The notes below the pieces were generated by a model. The model made no database searches. It saw only the letters and a list, made by a program, of their open reading frames with translations, and was not told the DNA's origin. The translations under genes and the position numbers were made by a program. Positions 1-9,292 of a stretch of DNA of 64,000 nt are shown here, one piece after another (the first letter of the stretch is position 1; each line of letters starts with the position of its first letter). Location of the stretch: positions 62,001 through 126,000 of the forward strand of contig NZ_JODL01000008.1 in assembly GCF_000718985.1 (NCBI RefSeq), read 5' to 3'. The stretch comes from Streptomyces megasporus (GTDB lineage Bacteria > Actinomycetota > Actinomycetes > Streptomycetales > Streptomycetaceae).

Positions 1-486
1 GCCGCGCTCGGGGTCCTGCTCGTAGGTGATGCGGAAGATGATGCCGGCGGCGAGGAAGGAGATCGCCATCGGCATGAACATCAGCAGCTTGAACGCGGTG
101 GCCCAGCGGATCTTCTCGGTGAGCACGGCCAGGATCAGCCCGAGCCCGGTCAGCACGGCGGGGGTGATCACGACCCAGATCGTGGTGTTGCGGATCGCCT
201 TGAGCGTCGAGGGGTCGCGGAACATCTCGACGTAGTTGTCGGCGCCGACGAACCGGGTGCCGGAGGCGTCGAAGAGGCTGCGGCCGATCGAGAACAGGAT
301 CGGGTAGACGACCAGCGCGCCGAGCAGGAGCAGGGCGGGCAGCAGGAAGAGGGCCGCGACGAGTCTGCGGCGCCGCTGGGCCCGCCGCCGCGGGGTGTCG
401 GCCCCGGCGGGGGCGCCGGGCGGGGGCGGCGCCGGCGGGGTGCCGCCCGCGGACGCGGGCGGCACGGCGGGAGCTGTGGCGGACAT
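1..486 (-). CDS. Sugar ABC transporter permease (MalF/AglF type), partial
   Basis: Inner-membrane subunit of a carbohydrate importer; the 3' part lies outside the window. The start is the ATG at 484-486. A Pro/Ala-rich cytoplasmic N-terminus of about 35 residues ends in a basic stretch, followed by a strongly hydrophobic first segment (LFLLPALLLLGALVVYPI) and two further membrane segments, which is the usual layout of MalF-like permeases. It lies 13 nt downstream of the binding-lipoprotein gene and follows the GH13 glucosidase gene on the same strand, so it is most likely co-transcribed with both. The exact sugar cannot be read from this fragment; an alpha-glucoside is inferred from the neighbours. 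Confidence 0.88.
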   Translation of the reverse strand, partial: MSATAPAVPPASAGGTPPAPPPPGAPAGADTPRRRAQRRRRLVAALFLLPALLLLGALVVYPILFSIGRSLFDASGTRFVGADNYVEMFRDPSTLKAIRNTTIWVVITPAVLTGLGLILAVLTEKIRWATAFKLLMFMPMAISFLAAGIIFRITYEQDPERG

Positions 487-499
487 GTCCCTCGCCGCC

Positions 500-1864
500 T
501 CAGCTCTTCTTCCAGGCCTTGGCCGCGGCGGCCTCCAGCTCCTCGGCGGTGGCCTTGGGGTCGGAGGGGTCGCGCAGGAAGTCCTGGAGGATCTTCCACT
601 CGCCGGCGCCCTGGGTTCCGCCGAAGGCGGCCGGCGCCTGGTCGGACATGTCGAACCGCACGGTGTCGCCGGCCTCGACCAGGGACTTGGCGGTCTCGCG
701 GGTGGTCTCGTCCTGGTAGGCGTTCAGGTCCAGGGCCTCGTTGGGGGAGAGGAAGCCGCCCGCCTCGGCCCACACCCGGGCGGCCTCGGGCGTGGCCAGG
801 AACTCCACGAACTCCATGCCGGCGTTCGCGTTCTTGCCCTCGTCGAGCACCACCGCGGCGTCACCGCCGCCGACCACCGGCGGCTTGCCGCCGTCCACGG
901 CCGGGAACGGGAAGAACTTGGCGTCCTCGCCGACCTTCTTGCCGAACTGGCCGGAGATCAGGCCCGCGACGAAGTCGCCCTCGTAGACCATGCCGGCCTT
1001 CGGGTCGCTGCCGAAGACCTTCTCGACGGACTCGGGGAAGTCGGTGTTCAGCGCACCGGAACCGCCGCCCTCCACCAGCTCCTTGTCGCCGAAGAGTTCG
1101 CCGAGGGTGGTGAGGGCCTTGACCACGGACGGGTCGGTCCAGGGGATCTCGTGGGCGGCGAGCTTGTCGTACATCTCCGGGCCGGCCTGGGAGAGGTAGA
1201 CGTTCTCGAACCAGTCGGTGAGCGGCCAACCGGCCTCGCCCGCGACGGAGAAGGCGGCCAGGCCGGAGTCGGAGAGGGTCCGGCCCACCTCCAGCATCTC
1301 GTCGTAGTCCTTCGGCGGGGTGACGCCGGCCTGCTCGAACGCCTCCGGGCTGTACCAGACGGTCGACTTGTGGGACGCCTTGAAGTACAGACCGTAGAAG
1401 GTGCCGTCGACCGTGCCGTACTCCTTCCACACTGGGGCGAAGTTGTCGCCGGCCAGCTTGTCGACCTCCTTCGACAGCGGCTTGAGCCAGCCCTTCTCGG
1501 CGAACTGCTCCAGGACGCCGACCTGGGGGACGAACACCACGTCGGGCGCGTTGCCGCCCTGGATCTTGCTGCCGACGACGGTGGAGACGTTGTCGCCGGT
1601 GGAGACGAACTTCATCTCGGCGCCGGTCTTCTCCGAGAAGGCGTCCATGACCTTCTTGAAGTTCTTCTGCTCCACGCCGGTCCACACGCCGGCGACCGTG
1701 ATGGTCTCGCCCTTCAGCTTCTGGTCGTCGGAGGCCGTCGTGGCATCGCCGCCGCAGGCCGTGGCGGTCAGGGAGAGGAGGAGAGCGGCGGCCGCGCCGG
1801 CGGTGGCCGCGCTGCGCCGTCGGGGTCGTCGGGTCGGTCGGGTCGATCCGGTGGTTCTGTGCAT
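500..1864 (-). CDS. Carbohydrate ABC transporter substrate-binding lipoprotein (AglE-like)
   Basis: Extracellular binding protein of a sugar importer, 454 aa. The ATG at 1864 is preceded by GAAAGGGA at a suitable distance. The N-terminus is basic, then hydrophobic, and ends in a lipobox with the lipidated cysteine at residue 37 (LTATAC). The body has family-1 solute-binding features, such as 'KIQGGNAPDVVFVPQ' near the ligand cleft and a C-terminal part with 'FLATPEAARVWAEAGGF'. The overall pattern resembles alpha-glucoside binding proteins of the AglE type. It sits between the glucosidase gene (77 nt upstream) and the permease gene (13 nt downstream). Substrate assignment is by context and resemblance only. 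Confidence 0.88.
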   Translation of the reverse strand: MHRTTGSTRPTRRPRRRSAATAGAAAALLLSLTATACGGDATTASDDQKLKGETITVAGVWTGVEQKNFKKVMDAFSEKTGAEMKFVSTGDNVSTVVGSKIQGGNAPDVVFVPQVGVLEQFAEKGWLKPLSKEVDKLAGDNFAPVWKEYGTVDGTFYGLYFKASHKSTVWYSPEAFEQAGVTPPKDYDEMLEVGRTLSDSGLAAFSVAGEAGWPLTDWFENVYLSQAGPEMYDKLAAHEIPWTDPSVVKALTTLGELFGDKELVEGGGSGALNTDFPESVEKVFGSDPKAGMVYEGDFVAGLISGQFGKKVGEDAKFFPFPAVDGGKPPVVGGGDAAVVLDEGKNANAGMEFVEFLATPEAARVWAEAGGFLSPNEALDLNAYQDETTRETAKSLVEAGDTVRFDMSDQAPAAFGGTQGAGEWKILQDFLRDPSDPKATAEELEAAAAKAWKKS

Positions 1865-1941
1865 CGGGCGTCCCTTTCGGTGTCGGGCCGGCCTGCCCGG
1901 CCAAAGGACCGGGGAGGTCGGGGTCTGGTCGGGGTGGGGCG

Positions 1942-3696
1942 TCAGTGGGGGTGGGGCGCGGTGTCGGTGACCCACCAGGCGGCGGTGGAGCCGGGGAGCA
2001 CGCCGTCCGGGCACTCGCCGCTGGAGAGCAGCGGGGTGCCGGGCACCGGGGCGGGCGCGGGGGCGGTGCCGAAGTTCACCGCGCAGATCAGGCCGTCGCC
2101 GCGTTCGAAGGCGAGGACCTCGGGCGGGGCGTCCAGCCAGCGCAGCGTCCCCTCGCCGAGTTGGGGGAGTCCGCGGCGGAGCTGGAGGCCGTCGCGGTAG
2201 AGGTGCCAGAACGAGCGGGTGTCGGCCAGCGCCCGGTCGGTGGCGTGCTCGGCGAACCAGTCCGGCTGGGGCAGCCACGGGCGGGCCTCCTCCGCGCCCG
2301 AGGTGAAGCCGAAGGGCGAGGCGTGGCCCGACCACGGCAGCGGGACGCGGCAGCCGTCGCGGATGCGGCGGCGGCTGCCGGTGCGGCGGAAGATGGGGTC
2401 GGTGAGCACCTCGTCGGGCAGGTCCACCACTTCGGGCAGGCCGAGCTCCTCGCCCTGGTAGACGTAGGCGGCGCCGGGCAGGGCGAGCATCAGCAGGGCG
2501 GCGGCGCGGGCGCGGGCGGCGCCCAGGTCGACGTTCCACGGCTCCGTCCCGGAAACCCCGGAGGCACAACCCTCGCCCGCGTACCGGGTGACGGTCCTGA
2601 CCTGGTCGTGGTTGTTGAGCACCCAGGTGACGGTGGAGCCGGTGCCGGCGATGTCGGTGAGGGCCTCGTCGATGACCTTGCGGAAGGCGTCCACGTCCCA
2701 GGGGGCGCTCAGCAGGTGGAAGAAGAACGCCTGGTGCAGTTCGTCGGGGCGCACGTACTTCGCGTGCTCGCGGGCGGTGGGGACGGACACCTCGCCGACC
2801 AGCAGCCGGTCCTGGCCGTCGCGGTCGGCGTACTCGTCGCACAGCGCGCGCCAGCGGCGCCACACCTCGTGGACCTCGGGCTGGTTCCAGGCCAGCGGGT
2901 TGACCGAGTCCCGGGTGCGCTCGTCGGCCTCGGGGTCGGGGGAGTCGGGCAGGTCGGGGTGCTTGAAGAGGCCGGCGGCGACGTCGACGCGGAAGCCGTC
3001 CACGCCCCGGTCCAGCCAGAACCGCAGCACCCGGTCGAAGTACTCGGCGACGGCGGGGTTCCGCCAGTTGAGGTCGGGCTGCTCGGGCGTGAACAGGTGC
3101 AGGTACCACTGGCCGGGCTCGGGGGCGCCGGCCGGGCCGCCGGGCTCGGTGACGCGGGACCAGGCGGGCCCGCCGAACATCGCCCGCCAGTTGTTGGGCG
3201 GCAGCTCCCCGTTCGGGCCGCGGCCGTCGGCGAAGTGGAAGCGGGCGCGGTGCTCCCCGCCGGGCCCCTCCGCCAGCGCGGCGCGGAACCAGGGGTGCTC
3301 GCTGGAGCAGTGGTTGGGGACGATGTCGATGACGACCTTCAGGCCCAGCCGATGGGCGGCGGCCACGAGCCGGTCGAACTCCTCCAGGTCGCCGTAGGTC
3401 GGGTCCACACCGCAGTAGTCGGCGACGTCGTAGCCGTGGTCGTGCTGCGGCGAGGGGTAGAAGGGGCTGAGCCAGATGCCGTCCACGCCCAGCTTCTTCA
3501 GGTACGGCAGCCCGGCGCGGACTCCGGCCAGATCGCCGATGCCGTCCCCGGTGCTGTCGAGGAAGCTGCGGACGTAGACCTGGTAGATGACCGCGTCCCG
3601 CCACCAGTCCCGCGCCGTGCCGGACGTCGTGCCGGACGCCGCGCCGGCCCGGTCGGGGCGGGGTGAGATGCCGCTGTGAGGCGTGGCTGTGAGCAT
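1942..3696 (-). CDS. GH13 alpha-glucosidase / oligo-1,6-glucosidase-type enzyme
   Basis: Cytoplasmic glycoside hydrolase of 584 aa that would release glucose from imported alpha-glucosides. The (beta/alpha)8 amylase domain starts at about residue 30 (WWRDAVIYQVYVRSF). The conserved GH13 blocks are visible: DIVPNHCS, the nucleophile in GFRVDVA, the acid/base Glu in LLVGEVSV and the transition-state Asp in NNHDQV. A C-terminal beta domain follows. No signal peptide is seen. It is the first gene of the sugar transport operon read on the minus strand, so transport and hydrolysis are coupled. Trehalose-type or sucrose-type specificity cannot be excluded by reading alone. Confidence 0.92.
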   Translation of the reverse strand: MLTATPHSGISPRPDRAGAASGTTSGTARDWWRDAVIYQVYVRSFLDSTGDGIGDLAGVRAGLPYLKKLGVDGIWLSPFYPSPQHDHGYDVADYCGVDPTYGDLEEFDRLVAAAHRLGLKVVIDIVPNHCSSEHPWFRAALAEGPGGEHRARFHFADGRGPNGELPPNNWRAMFGGPAWSRVTEPGGPAGAPEPGQWYLHLFTPEQPDLNWRNPAVAEYFDRVLRFWLDRGVDGFRVDVAAGLFKHPDLPDSPDPEADERTRDSVNPLAWNQPEVHEVWRRWRALCDEYADRDGQDRLLVGEVSVPTAREHAKYVRPDELHQAFFFHLLSAPWDVDAFRKVIDEALTDIAGTGSTVTWVLNNHDQVRTVTRYAGEGCASGVSGTEPWNVDLGAARARAAALLMLALPGAAYVYQGEELGLPEVVDLPDEVLTDPIFRRTGSRRRIRDGCRVPLPWSGHASPFGFTSGAEEARPWLPQPDWFAEHATDRALADTRSFWHLYRDGLQLRRGLPQLGEGTLRWLDAPPEVLAFERGDGLICAVNFGTAPAPAPVPGTPLLSSGECPDGVLPGSTAAWWVTDTAPHPH

Positions 3697-3977
3697 CCCT
3701 GGGATCCCGTCTTCCTGCTCTCGGGGTCACCCCGGAGACGAAACGTGACGAATTACGTGAAGGGGAGGATTTGCAAAGGAGCGGTGCGCGCCGTGGCGCT
3801 CCGCCGTTATGCATGCATGTTAGGTAGCGATGACAGTCGGGTGTCAACGAGTGCGCAAGAAACCGCCCTTTTATGGGCTAGTTTGTTCTGGTTGCTCCCC
3901 ATGGAAGTGGCGCATGGTGATCCTTGGGGATACTTAACAAGTAAGTAGGGGAGAGAGATGGGAGTGAGAGGAGGGAC
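3697..3977. promoter_or_regulatory. Promoter/operator region of the alpha-glucoside operon
   Basis: This 281-nt intergenic stretch lies upstream of the GH13 gene and downstream of the next minus-strand gene. It holds an 8-bp palindrome TTTGCAAA (3770-3777) with a central GC step, as in many LacI-family operators, and a direct repeat ACGTGA at 3743-3748 and 3755-3760. It is more AT-rich than its surroundings. LacI-type control of the operon is an inference; no regulator gene is adjacent within the window. Confidence 0.4.
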
Positions 3978-5255
3978 TCAGTCCTCGTGTGCCACGGAAC
4001 GCAGCTCCCGCGCCAGCCGGACGACGGCCTGACGCGGTGTCTGACGCCCCGCCATCGCGTCGCGCACCACGGCCTGCACCACCAGGCTCACCTGGTCGTA
4101 CCGCGGACTCTTGGGACGCGGCTCGGCCGCCAGGACGCTCTTGCGCAGCGTCGGCAGGTACGGGAAGTCGCGGACCAGCTCGGGGTCGGAGTACAGGTCG
4201 GCCCGCACCGGCGGCAGCGAACCCTCGGTGAGCACCCGACGCTGCACCTGCTCGCCGGTGAGGTACGCGATGAGGTCGGCCGCCGTCTCCGGATGCCGGG
4301 AGCGGGAGTTGACCGCCAGATTGGAGCCGCCCAGCACGCTGACGCCCGGACCGTCCGGCCCCGGCAGCGGCACCGCCTCGAACTTCCCGGCGACCTTGGA
4401 GTCCTCGCCGTTGGCCTGGGCGTACACGTACGGCCAGTTGCGGAGGAAGAGCAGCCGGCCCTCCTGGAACGCCAGCCGCGACTCCTCCTCCTTCCAGCCC
4501 AGGGCCTCCTCGGGAATCCACCCCTTCCGCACCCCGTCGGCGAGGAAGCGCAGCCCCTCCTCGGTGGCGGCGGAGTCCGCGGTCACCGTCGCCCCCTCGT
4601 CGCCGAGGAGGGAGCCGCCGGCCGAGCGGATCGCCTCGGTGGCGTTGGCCGTCAGGCCCTCGTACGGCAGGAACTGGCCCGCGTAGCCGTCCAACCCGTG
4701 CTCCGGCGCGACCTCCTGTGCGAGCCGCTCCAACTCGTCCCAGGTGCGCGGGGGCTCCTCGCCCTCGGCCTCCAGCACGTCCGAGCGGTAGTACAGCAGC
4801 CCGGCGTTGGTCACGTAGGGGACGGCGTAGAGCCGGCCGCCGAAGGTGGCGGTGTCCACCACCGGCGGCAGGAAGGTGTCCAGCGGGAAGCGGTCCGGCT
4901 CCACGGGGGCGATCCAACCCGCCGCGGCGAACTCCGACGTCCAGGCCACGTCGATGTTCAGCACGTCGAAGCGGTCGCTGCCGGAGCGCAGGCTCGTGAC
5001 CATCTGGGCCCGCGTCTCGTCCGCGGAGTCCGGCAGTTCCACCAGGGTGACCCGCTCATCGGGGTGCGAGCGGTTCCAGTCGTCCAGCACCGGGTCGAGG
5101 TAGTCCGTCAAGTCCCCGGCGGTGACCAGCGTGATCGGCCCGCGCCCCCCGTCGTGCGCGACCGACTCGACGGCGGGGGCACTCGACACGGCGTATCCCG
5201 CCAGGGCCACGGCGGCGGCCAGGAGACCCCTCCCCGCGGCCCGCGACCACCGCAT
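3978..5255 (-). CDS. Extracellular solute-binding protein, family 1
   Basis: Predicted 425-aa secreted or membrane-tethered sugar-binding protein. The ATG at 5255 is chosen over an upstream in-frame ATG because GGGGGAGGAG lies just before it. The N-terminus has a hydrophobic segment (GLLAAAVALAGYAVSS) but no lipobox cysteine, which is unusual for a Streptomyces binding protein, so it may be secreted or N-terminally anchored. The rest reads like family-1 binding proteins ('FDVLNIDVAWTSEFAAAGWI', 'AVPYVTNAGLLYYRSD', 'GGSNLAVNSRSRHPETAADL'). No permease or ATPase gene is adjacent on its strand. It is divergent from the PadR operon. Confidence 0.82.
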   Translation of the reverse strand: MRWSRAAGRGLLAAAVALAGYAVSSAPAVESVAHDGGRGPITLVTAGDLTDYLDPVLDDWNRSHPDERVTLVELPDSADETRAQMVTSLRSGSDRFDVLNIDVAWTSEFAAAGWIAPVEPDRFPLDTFLPPVVDTATFGGRLYAVPYVTNAGLLYYRSDVLEAEGEEPPRTWDELERLAQEVAPEHGLDGYAGQFLPYEGLTANATEAIRSAGGSLLGDEGATVTADSAATEEGLRFLADGVRKGWIPEEALGWKEEESRLAFQEGRLLFLRNWPYVYAQANGEDSKVAGKFEAVPLPGPDGPGVSVLGGSNLAVNSRSRHPETAADLIAYLTGEQVQRRVLTEGSLPPVRADLYSDPELVRDFPYLPTLRKSVLAAEPRPKSPRYDQVSLVVQAVVRDAMAGRQTPRQAVVRLARELRSVAHED

Positions 5256-5412
5256 AGGCTCCTCCCCCGTGCACCGGCCTCTTTCGTCGAGCGCCGGACG
5301 TTCGGCCCATATATACCCGTTGGGCATGGGCGATACTAGACGCCGGACGGACCCCGTCGACAGGTGTCCGACAGCACCGGACCCGCCCGGGGCGGGAAGG
5401 AGGAGAGCACGC

Positions 5413-5919
5413 GTGCGCCTGCCGCTCCTGGCTCTCCTCGCGTCCGGCCCCGCCCACGGCTACGAGCTCAAACAGGACCTTGAGAAGCTCCTGGGCGCGG
5501 CGTACCCTCAGCCGAACGTCGGGCAGATCTACGTCACCCTGGGCCGGTTGGAGAAGGCCGGTCTGATCGAGGGCGAGGAGGTCGCCCAGTCCACCCGGCC
5601 CAACAAGAGGATCTACCGGCTCACCGAGGCGGGACGCGAGGCGGTGCGGGCCTGGTTCGACGAGCCGACCGACGAGCCGCGGGTGCGCGACGAGTTCTTC
5701 ATGAAGCTCGCGCTCGCCCCGCAGACCGGACTGGCCGACCGGATCGCCCTGATCAACAAACAGCGCCGCCAGTACCTGAACACCATGCGAGCCCTGTCCA
5801 GACTGGCCGCCGGCGAGGACCGGGACAACCGGGTGGCACAGCTCCTCATCGAGGGCGCGATGCTGCACCTCCAGGCCGACCTCGACTGGCTGGAGCGGTG
5901 CCAGGAGGAGTTCGAATGA
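5413..5919 (+). CDS. PadR-family transcriptional regulator
   Basis: 168-aa regulator with an N-terminal winged helix ('LLALLASGPAHGYELKQDLEK', then 'VGQIYVTLGRLEKAGLIEGE') and a C-terminal helical dimerisation part. The GTG at 5413 is chosen because AAGGAGGAG lies 8-9 nt upstream and because PadR proteins begin close to this hydrophobic motif. A longer start (ATG 5326) has no clear ribosome site. Its stop overlaps the ATG of the ATPase gene (ATGA), so it belongs to the export operon. By analogy with other PadR-ABC pairs it probably represses its own operon; the inducer is unknown. Confidence 0.9.
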   Translation: MRLPLLALLASGPAHGYELKQDLEKLLGAAYPQPNVGQIYVTLGRLEKAGLIEGEEVAQSTRPNKRIYRLTEAGREAVRAWFDEPTDEPRVRDEFFMKLALAPQTGLADRIALINKQRRQYLNTMRALSRLAAGEDRDNRVAQLLIEGAMLHLQADLDWLERCQEEFE

Positions 5920-6761
5920 GCCGTGCCGAGGCGCCCGACGCCCACTCCGACAACCGCTCCGACGCCCACCCCGGCGCTCACGCCGACGGTGCCCCCGGCA
6001 CCCCGCCGGCCGCGCACCCCATCGTCCGGGCCCGGGAGCTGGTCAAGACCCACCACGGCGAGGGCGCCCCGGTGAAGGCCGTGCGAGGAGTGGACCTCGA
6101 CATCGAGCGCGGCGAGTTCGTCGCCGTCACCGGCCCCTCCGGCGCGGGCAAGTCCACCCTGCTCCACCTCCTCGGCGGGCTCCAGAGACCCGACAGCGGC
6201 GGCATCTGGTTCGACGGGACGTCCCTGGACTCCTACGGCGAGGCCCAGTGGGCGGTGCTGCGCCGCCGCCGCATCGGCATCGTCTTCCAGTTCTTCAACC
6301 TCGTCTCCAACCTGACCGTCGCCGACAACGTCGAACTCCCCGCCCTGCTGGCCGGGCGCGGACCGAAGCGGGCCCGCGCCGACCGCGCCGAACTCCTGGA
6401 GGAACTCGGCCTGGCCGGCAAGGAACGCAGCATGCCCGGCGAGCTCTCCGGCGGCGAACAGCAGCGCGTCGCCCTGGCCCGAGCCCTGGTCAACCACCCC
6501 GACCTGCTGCTGGCCGACGAACCCGCCGGCAGCCTGGACAGCAAGGGCACCCGCGAGGTGCTGCGACTGCTCTCCCGCTTCCACGCGCGCGGCCAGACCA
6601 TCCTGCTGGTCACCCACGACGCCCGGCTGGCCAGCGCCGCGGACCGGGTGATCAGCCTCTTCGACGGCCGTGTCGTCGACGACGCGGTCCTGGACGCGGA
6701 CGGCGACGGCGCACGACGGCGCGGCACGGGCGTGGCCGGCGTGCTCGAACTGAAGGACTGA
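5916..6761 (+). CDS. ABC transporter ATP-binding protein (MacB/LolD type)
   Basis: 281-aa ATPase driving the FtsX-type permease encoded next. A His/Asp/Ala-rich N-terminal tail of about 30 residues precedes the ATPase fold. Walker A is GPSGAGKST, the Q-loop region is VFQFFNLVSNLTV, the signature is LSGGEQQRVALARAL, Walker B is LLLADEPAGSLD and the H-loop is LLVTHDARLA. The ATG overlaps the padR stop codon. The permease GTG begins 6 nt after its stop. The family typically powers lipoprotein, peptide or antimicrobial export. The substrate is not evident. Confidence 0.95.
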   Translation: MSRAEAPDAHSDNRSDAHPGAHADGAPGTPPAAHPIVRARELVKTHHGEGAPVKAVRGVDLDIERGEFVAVTGPSGAGKSTLLHLLGGLQRPDSGGIWFDGTSLDSYGEAQWAVLRRRRIGIVFQFFNLVSNLTVADNVELPALLAGRGPKRARADRAELLEELGLAGKERSMPGELSGGEQQRVALARALVNHPDLLLADEPAGSLDSKGTREVLRLLSRFHARGQTILLVTHDARLASAADRVISLFDGRVVDDAVLDADGDGARRRGTGVAGVLELKD

Positions 6762-6767
6762 CGGAAC

Positions 6768-9134
6768 GTGCGCGCCATCCTGCGCTGGGCCCACGCCGAC
6801 CTGCGGGCGCACCGCGGCGAGGCGCTGTTCATCGTCCTGGCCACGGCCGGGATCACCGCCTCCCTGCTGCTGGCCGCGGCGCTGTTCTCCTACGCGGCCG
6901 ACCCCTGGCAGCGGATCTTCACCCAGTCCGAGGGCGCGCACGTGTGGATCCACACCCGCGCCGACGCGCAGCCGGAGGACCTGGCGGACCTGAAGGGCGT
7001 CGCGGACGTCTCCGGCCCCTTCGACACCGCCCGCGCCACCGTGGAACTGGGCGGCGCGCGGGCGACCGTCGAACTGCGGGCCGCCGGCCCGAAACCGCCC
7101 CGGGTGAGCCGCCCCCTGATCCACGACGGACACTGGCCCAAGGCGGGAGCCGACGACGAGATCGTCCTGGACTCCTCCCTGGCCGGCGCCCTGTGGGCCG
7201 AGACCGGCGACACGCTCACCGTCCGGGGCGCGGGCGGGGCCGAGCACCGGTTGCGCGTCGTGGGCGTCGCGGACACCGCCGAGCCGCGCTACGCGCCCGG
7301 CGAGCGGCCCGGCACCGGATGGCTGCCCCCCGAGGGCCTGCGCCGGATCGCGCCCGACCCCGAGCACACCGGACGGACGGTCGGGCTGCGGCTGGACGAC
7401 CCCGACGACACCGACTTCATGGTCCAGCGGGCGGTCACCGCGATCGGCGCCGACCGGGTGACCGAGGTGACCCGCTGGCAACAGGCACGCGCCGAGGCCG
7501 AGGGCGAGGGACGGCTGCTCGGACTGCTGCTCGGACTCTTCGGACTCGGAGCGCTGCTGGCCGCGGCGCTGGCCGTGGCCGGGGCGATCGGCACCCGGAT
7601 CCACGGCCACCTGCGGGACATCTCCGTACTCAAGGCCATCGGCTTCACCCCCGCCCAGGTGGTCCGCGTCTTCCTCGTCCAGCACCTGGCCTTCGCCCTC
7701 CTCGGGGTCGCCTGCGGCGCGGCCGTCACCGAACTGCTGGGCGCCGGCATCCCAGGCCGGATCGGGGAGGCGGTGGACCTGTGGCGCCGACTGCCCAGCC
7801 ACACCTGGACGGTGTCGGTCACCACGGCCGGCGTGGTGCTGTTCATCGCCCTGGCGACCTGGCTGGCCGCGTGGCGCGCGGGCCGGGTGCCGCCGGTGCC
7901 GGTCGCGCGGACGGCGGTGCCGCGCGGCCCGGGCCCGCTGACGTCGGTGGAGCGACGGATGCTGGGCAGGGGCCTGCCCCCCGCCCTGGTGCTCGGCTGG
8001 CGCGGCGCCTTCACCGGCCGGTTCCGTTCGCCGGCCGCCGTGGGACGGCTGGCCGTCCCGCTGATGCTGATCACGGTCGCGCTGGGCGCGTGGACCACCC
8101 TGGACCGGTTCCAGAGCCACCCCGAGGAGATCGGCCTCCCCGCCGCGCTCACCGTCCGCGATGGCGCCCCCGACGAGCCCGGCACGGGCCGAGGCGCCGA
8201 CGGGGGGAGCGGCTCGGAGATCGAGCGGCTGTCGGCCGCGCACCCGGACGTCATCGCCGTCCACCCGGGCGTGGAGGTCGCGGCGCTGGTGCCGGGGCAG
8301 ACCGGCACCATCACCCTGCGCGGCCTGGGCACCGACGAGCGCCCCTACCCGTTCGCCCTCGCCGAGGGACGCCTCCCCACCGGCCCGGACGAGGCCGTGG
8401 CCGGCCAGGGCCTGCTGGACCTGCTGGACGTGGGCGTCGGCGACTGGGTGCGGATGACGGTCCAGGGCCGCCCGCAGATCCTGCACATCGTGGGACGCGG
8501 CATCGAACCCGAGGACGGCGGCCGGACGATCTCCACGTCCCTGGACAACCTGGAACTGGACAACCCGGAACCGGGCGACCGCGGCCCGACCCGGCCCGAC
8601 GTCCACCACCTGGTGCTCCGCGACGGCGCCGACGCGGACGAGGTCGCCGCCGACCTGGTGGCCGCCGGCGACGGACGGCTGGAGGTCCGGCGGGTCCCCA
8701 ACCCCGCCGACGGGCTCTCCGCCGTGCGCGGTGTCGTCGTCGGGCTGGTCGCGGTGCTCGCCCTGATCGGCCTCATCGAACTGTCCACCACCATCGGCGC
8801 ACGGGCGCGCGACCGGGGACGCGACCTGCTGGCGCTCAAGGCGATCGGGCTGACGCCCCGCCAGATCGCCGGGGTGATCGTGGTCTCCGCCGCACTCACC
8901 GCGCTGGTCGCCGCGCTGCTCGGCACGGTGCTCGGCGTCCTCGCCGGCGACTGGCTGATCGACCTCCTGGGCCGTGCCGGCGGCATCGGCGCCGGCATCG
9001 CCCGGTCCCCGTCCCCGGGAGCCCTGCTGCTGGTGTGCGCGGCGGCCCTCGCGGTCGCGGTCGCGGCCTCGCTCGTCCCGGCCGCCCGCACGGCCCGCCG
9101 CCGCATCGCGGACACCCTCAGCGAGACGCTCTAG
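6768..9134 (+). CDS. FtsX-like ABC transporter permease with two permease domains
   Basis: 788-aa membrane protein with a GTG start. It has an N-terminal membrane segment after 'MRAILRWAHADLRAHRGEALF', a large extracellular domain, a three-helix FtsX block (about residues 245-370), a second extracellular domain and a second FtsX block near the C-terminus ('ALKAIGLTPRQIAGVIVVSAAL'). The repeated phrase 'LKAIGFTPAQV' / 'LKAIGLTPRQI' shows the internal duplication. It forms an operon with the PadR and ATPase genes. It probably exports or resists a peptide or lipid; no specific substrate can be assigned. Confidence 0.93.
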   Translation: MRAILRWAHADLRAHRGEALFIVLATAGITASLLLAAALFSYAADPWQRIFTQSEGAHVWIHTRADAQPEDLADLKGVADVSGPFDTARATVELGGARATVELRAAGPKPPRVSRPLIHDGHWPKAGADDEIVLDSSLAGALWAETGDTLTVRGAGGAEHRLRVVGVADTAEPRYAPGERPGTGWLPPEGLRRIAPDPEHTGRTVGLRLDDPDDTDFMVQRAVTAIGADRVTEVTRWQQARAEAEGEGRLLGLLLGLFGLGALLAAALAVAGAIGTRIHGHLRDISVLKAIGFTPAQVVRVFLVQHLAFALLGVACGAAVTELLGAGIPGRIGEAVDLWRRLPSHTWTVSVTTAGVVLFIALATWLAAWRAGRVPPVPVARTAVPRGPGPLTSVERRMLGRGLPPALVLGWRGAFTGRFRSPAAVGRLAVPLMLITVALGAWTTLDRFQSHPEEIGLPAALTVRDGAPDEPGTGRGADGGSGSEIERLSAAHPDVIAVHPGVEVAALVPGQTGTITLRGLGTDERPYPFALAEGRLPTGPDEAVAGQGLLDLLDVGVGDWVRMTVQGRPQILHIVGRGIEPEDGGRTISTSLDNLELDNPEPGDRGPTRPDVHHLVLRDGADADEVAADLVAAGDGRLEVRRVPNPADGLSAVRGVVVGLVAVLALIGLIELSTTIGARARDRGRDLLALKAIGLTPRQIAGVIVVSAALTALVAALLGTVLGVLAGDWLIDLLGRAGGIGAGIARSPSPGALLLVCAAALAVAVAASLVPAARTARRRIADTLSETL

Positions 9135-9153
9135 CGGCGACCTCCAGACGCGC

Positions 9154-9186
9154 CGCGGCGACCGGCGGTGTACGCCGGTCGCCGCG
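9154..9186. terminator. Hairpin terminator between convergent genes
   Basis: Perfect 14-bp GC-rich inverted repeat (9154-9167 with 9173-9186) around a 5-nt loop. It lies 20 nt after the permease stop and before the convergent protease gene. It lacks a clear U-run, as is common in Streptomyces. Confidence 0.7.
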
Positions 9187-9292
9187 CGGGACGGGAGTGC
9201 CCGCGGTGGGACCCCGCCCCCGTCCTCCCTCTCGCACCGTCACGGCCGGGAGGGAAGGGAATCAAGGGAGAACCAGGAGAGCGGACAGGGGA

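Noticed and set aside
395..3666. Long plus-strand open frames opposite the sugar operon (395-2200, 1945-3666)
   Set aside because: They mirror the minus-strand genes, have low-complexity Gly/Val/Leu/Arg composition and no domain; typical antisense frames in high-GC DNA.
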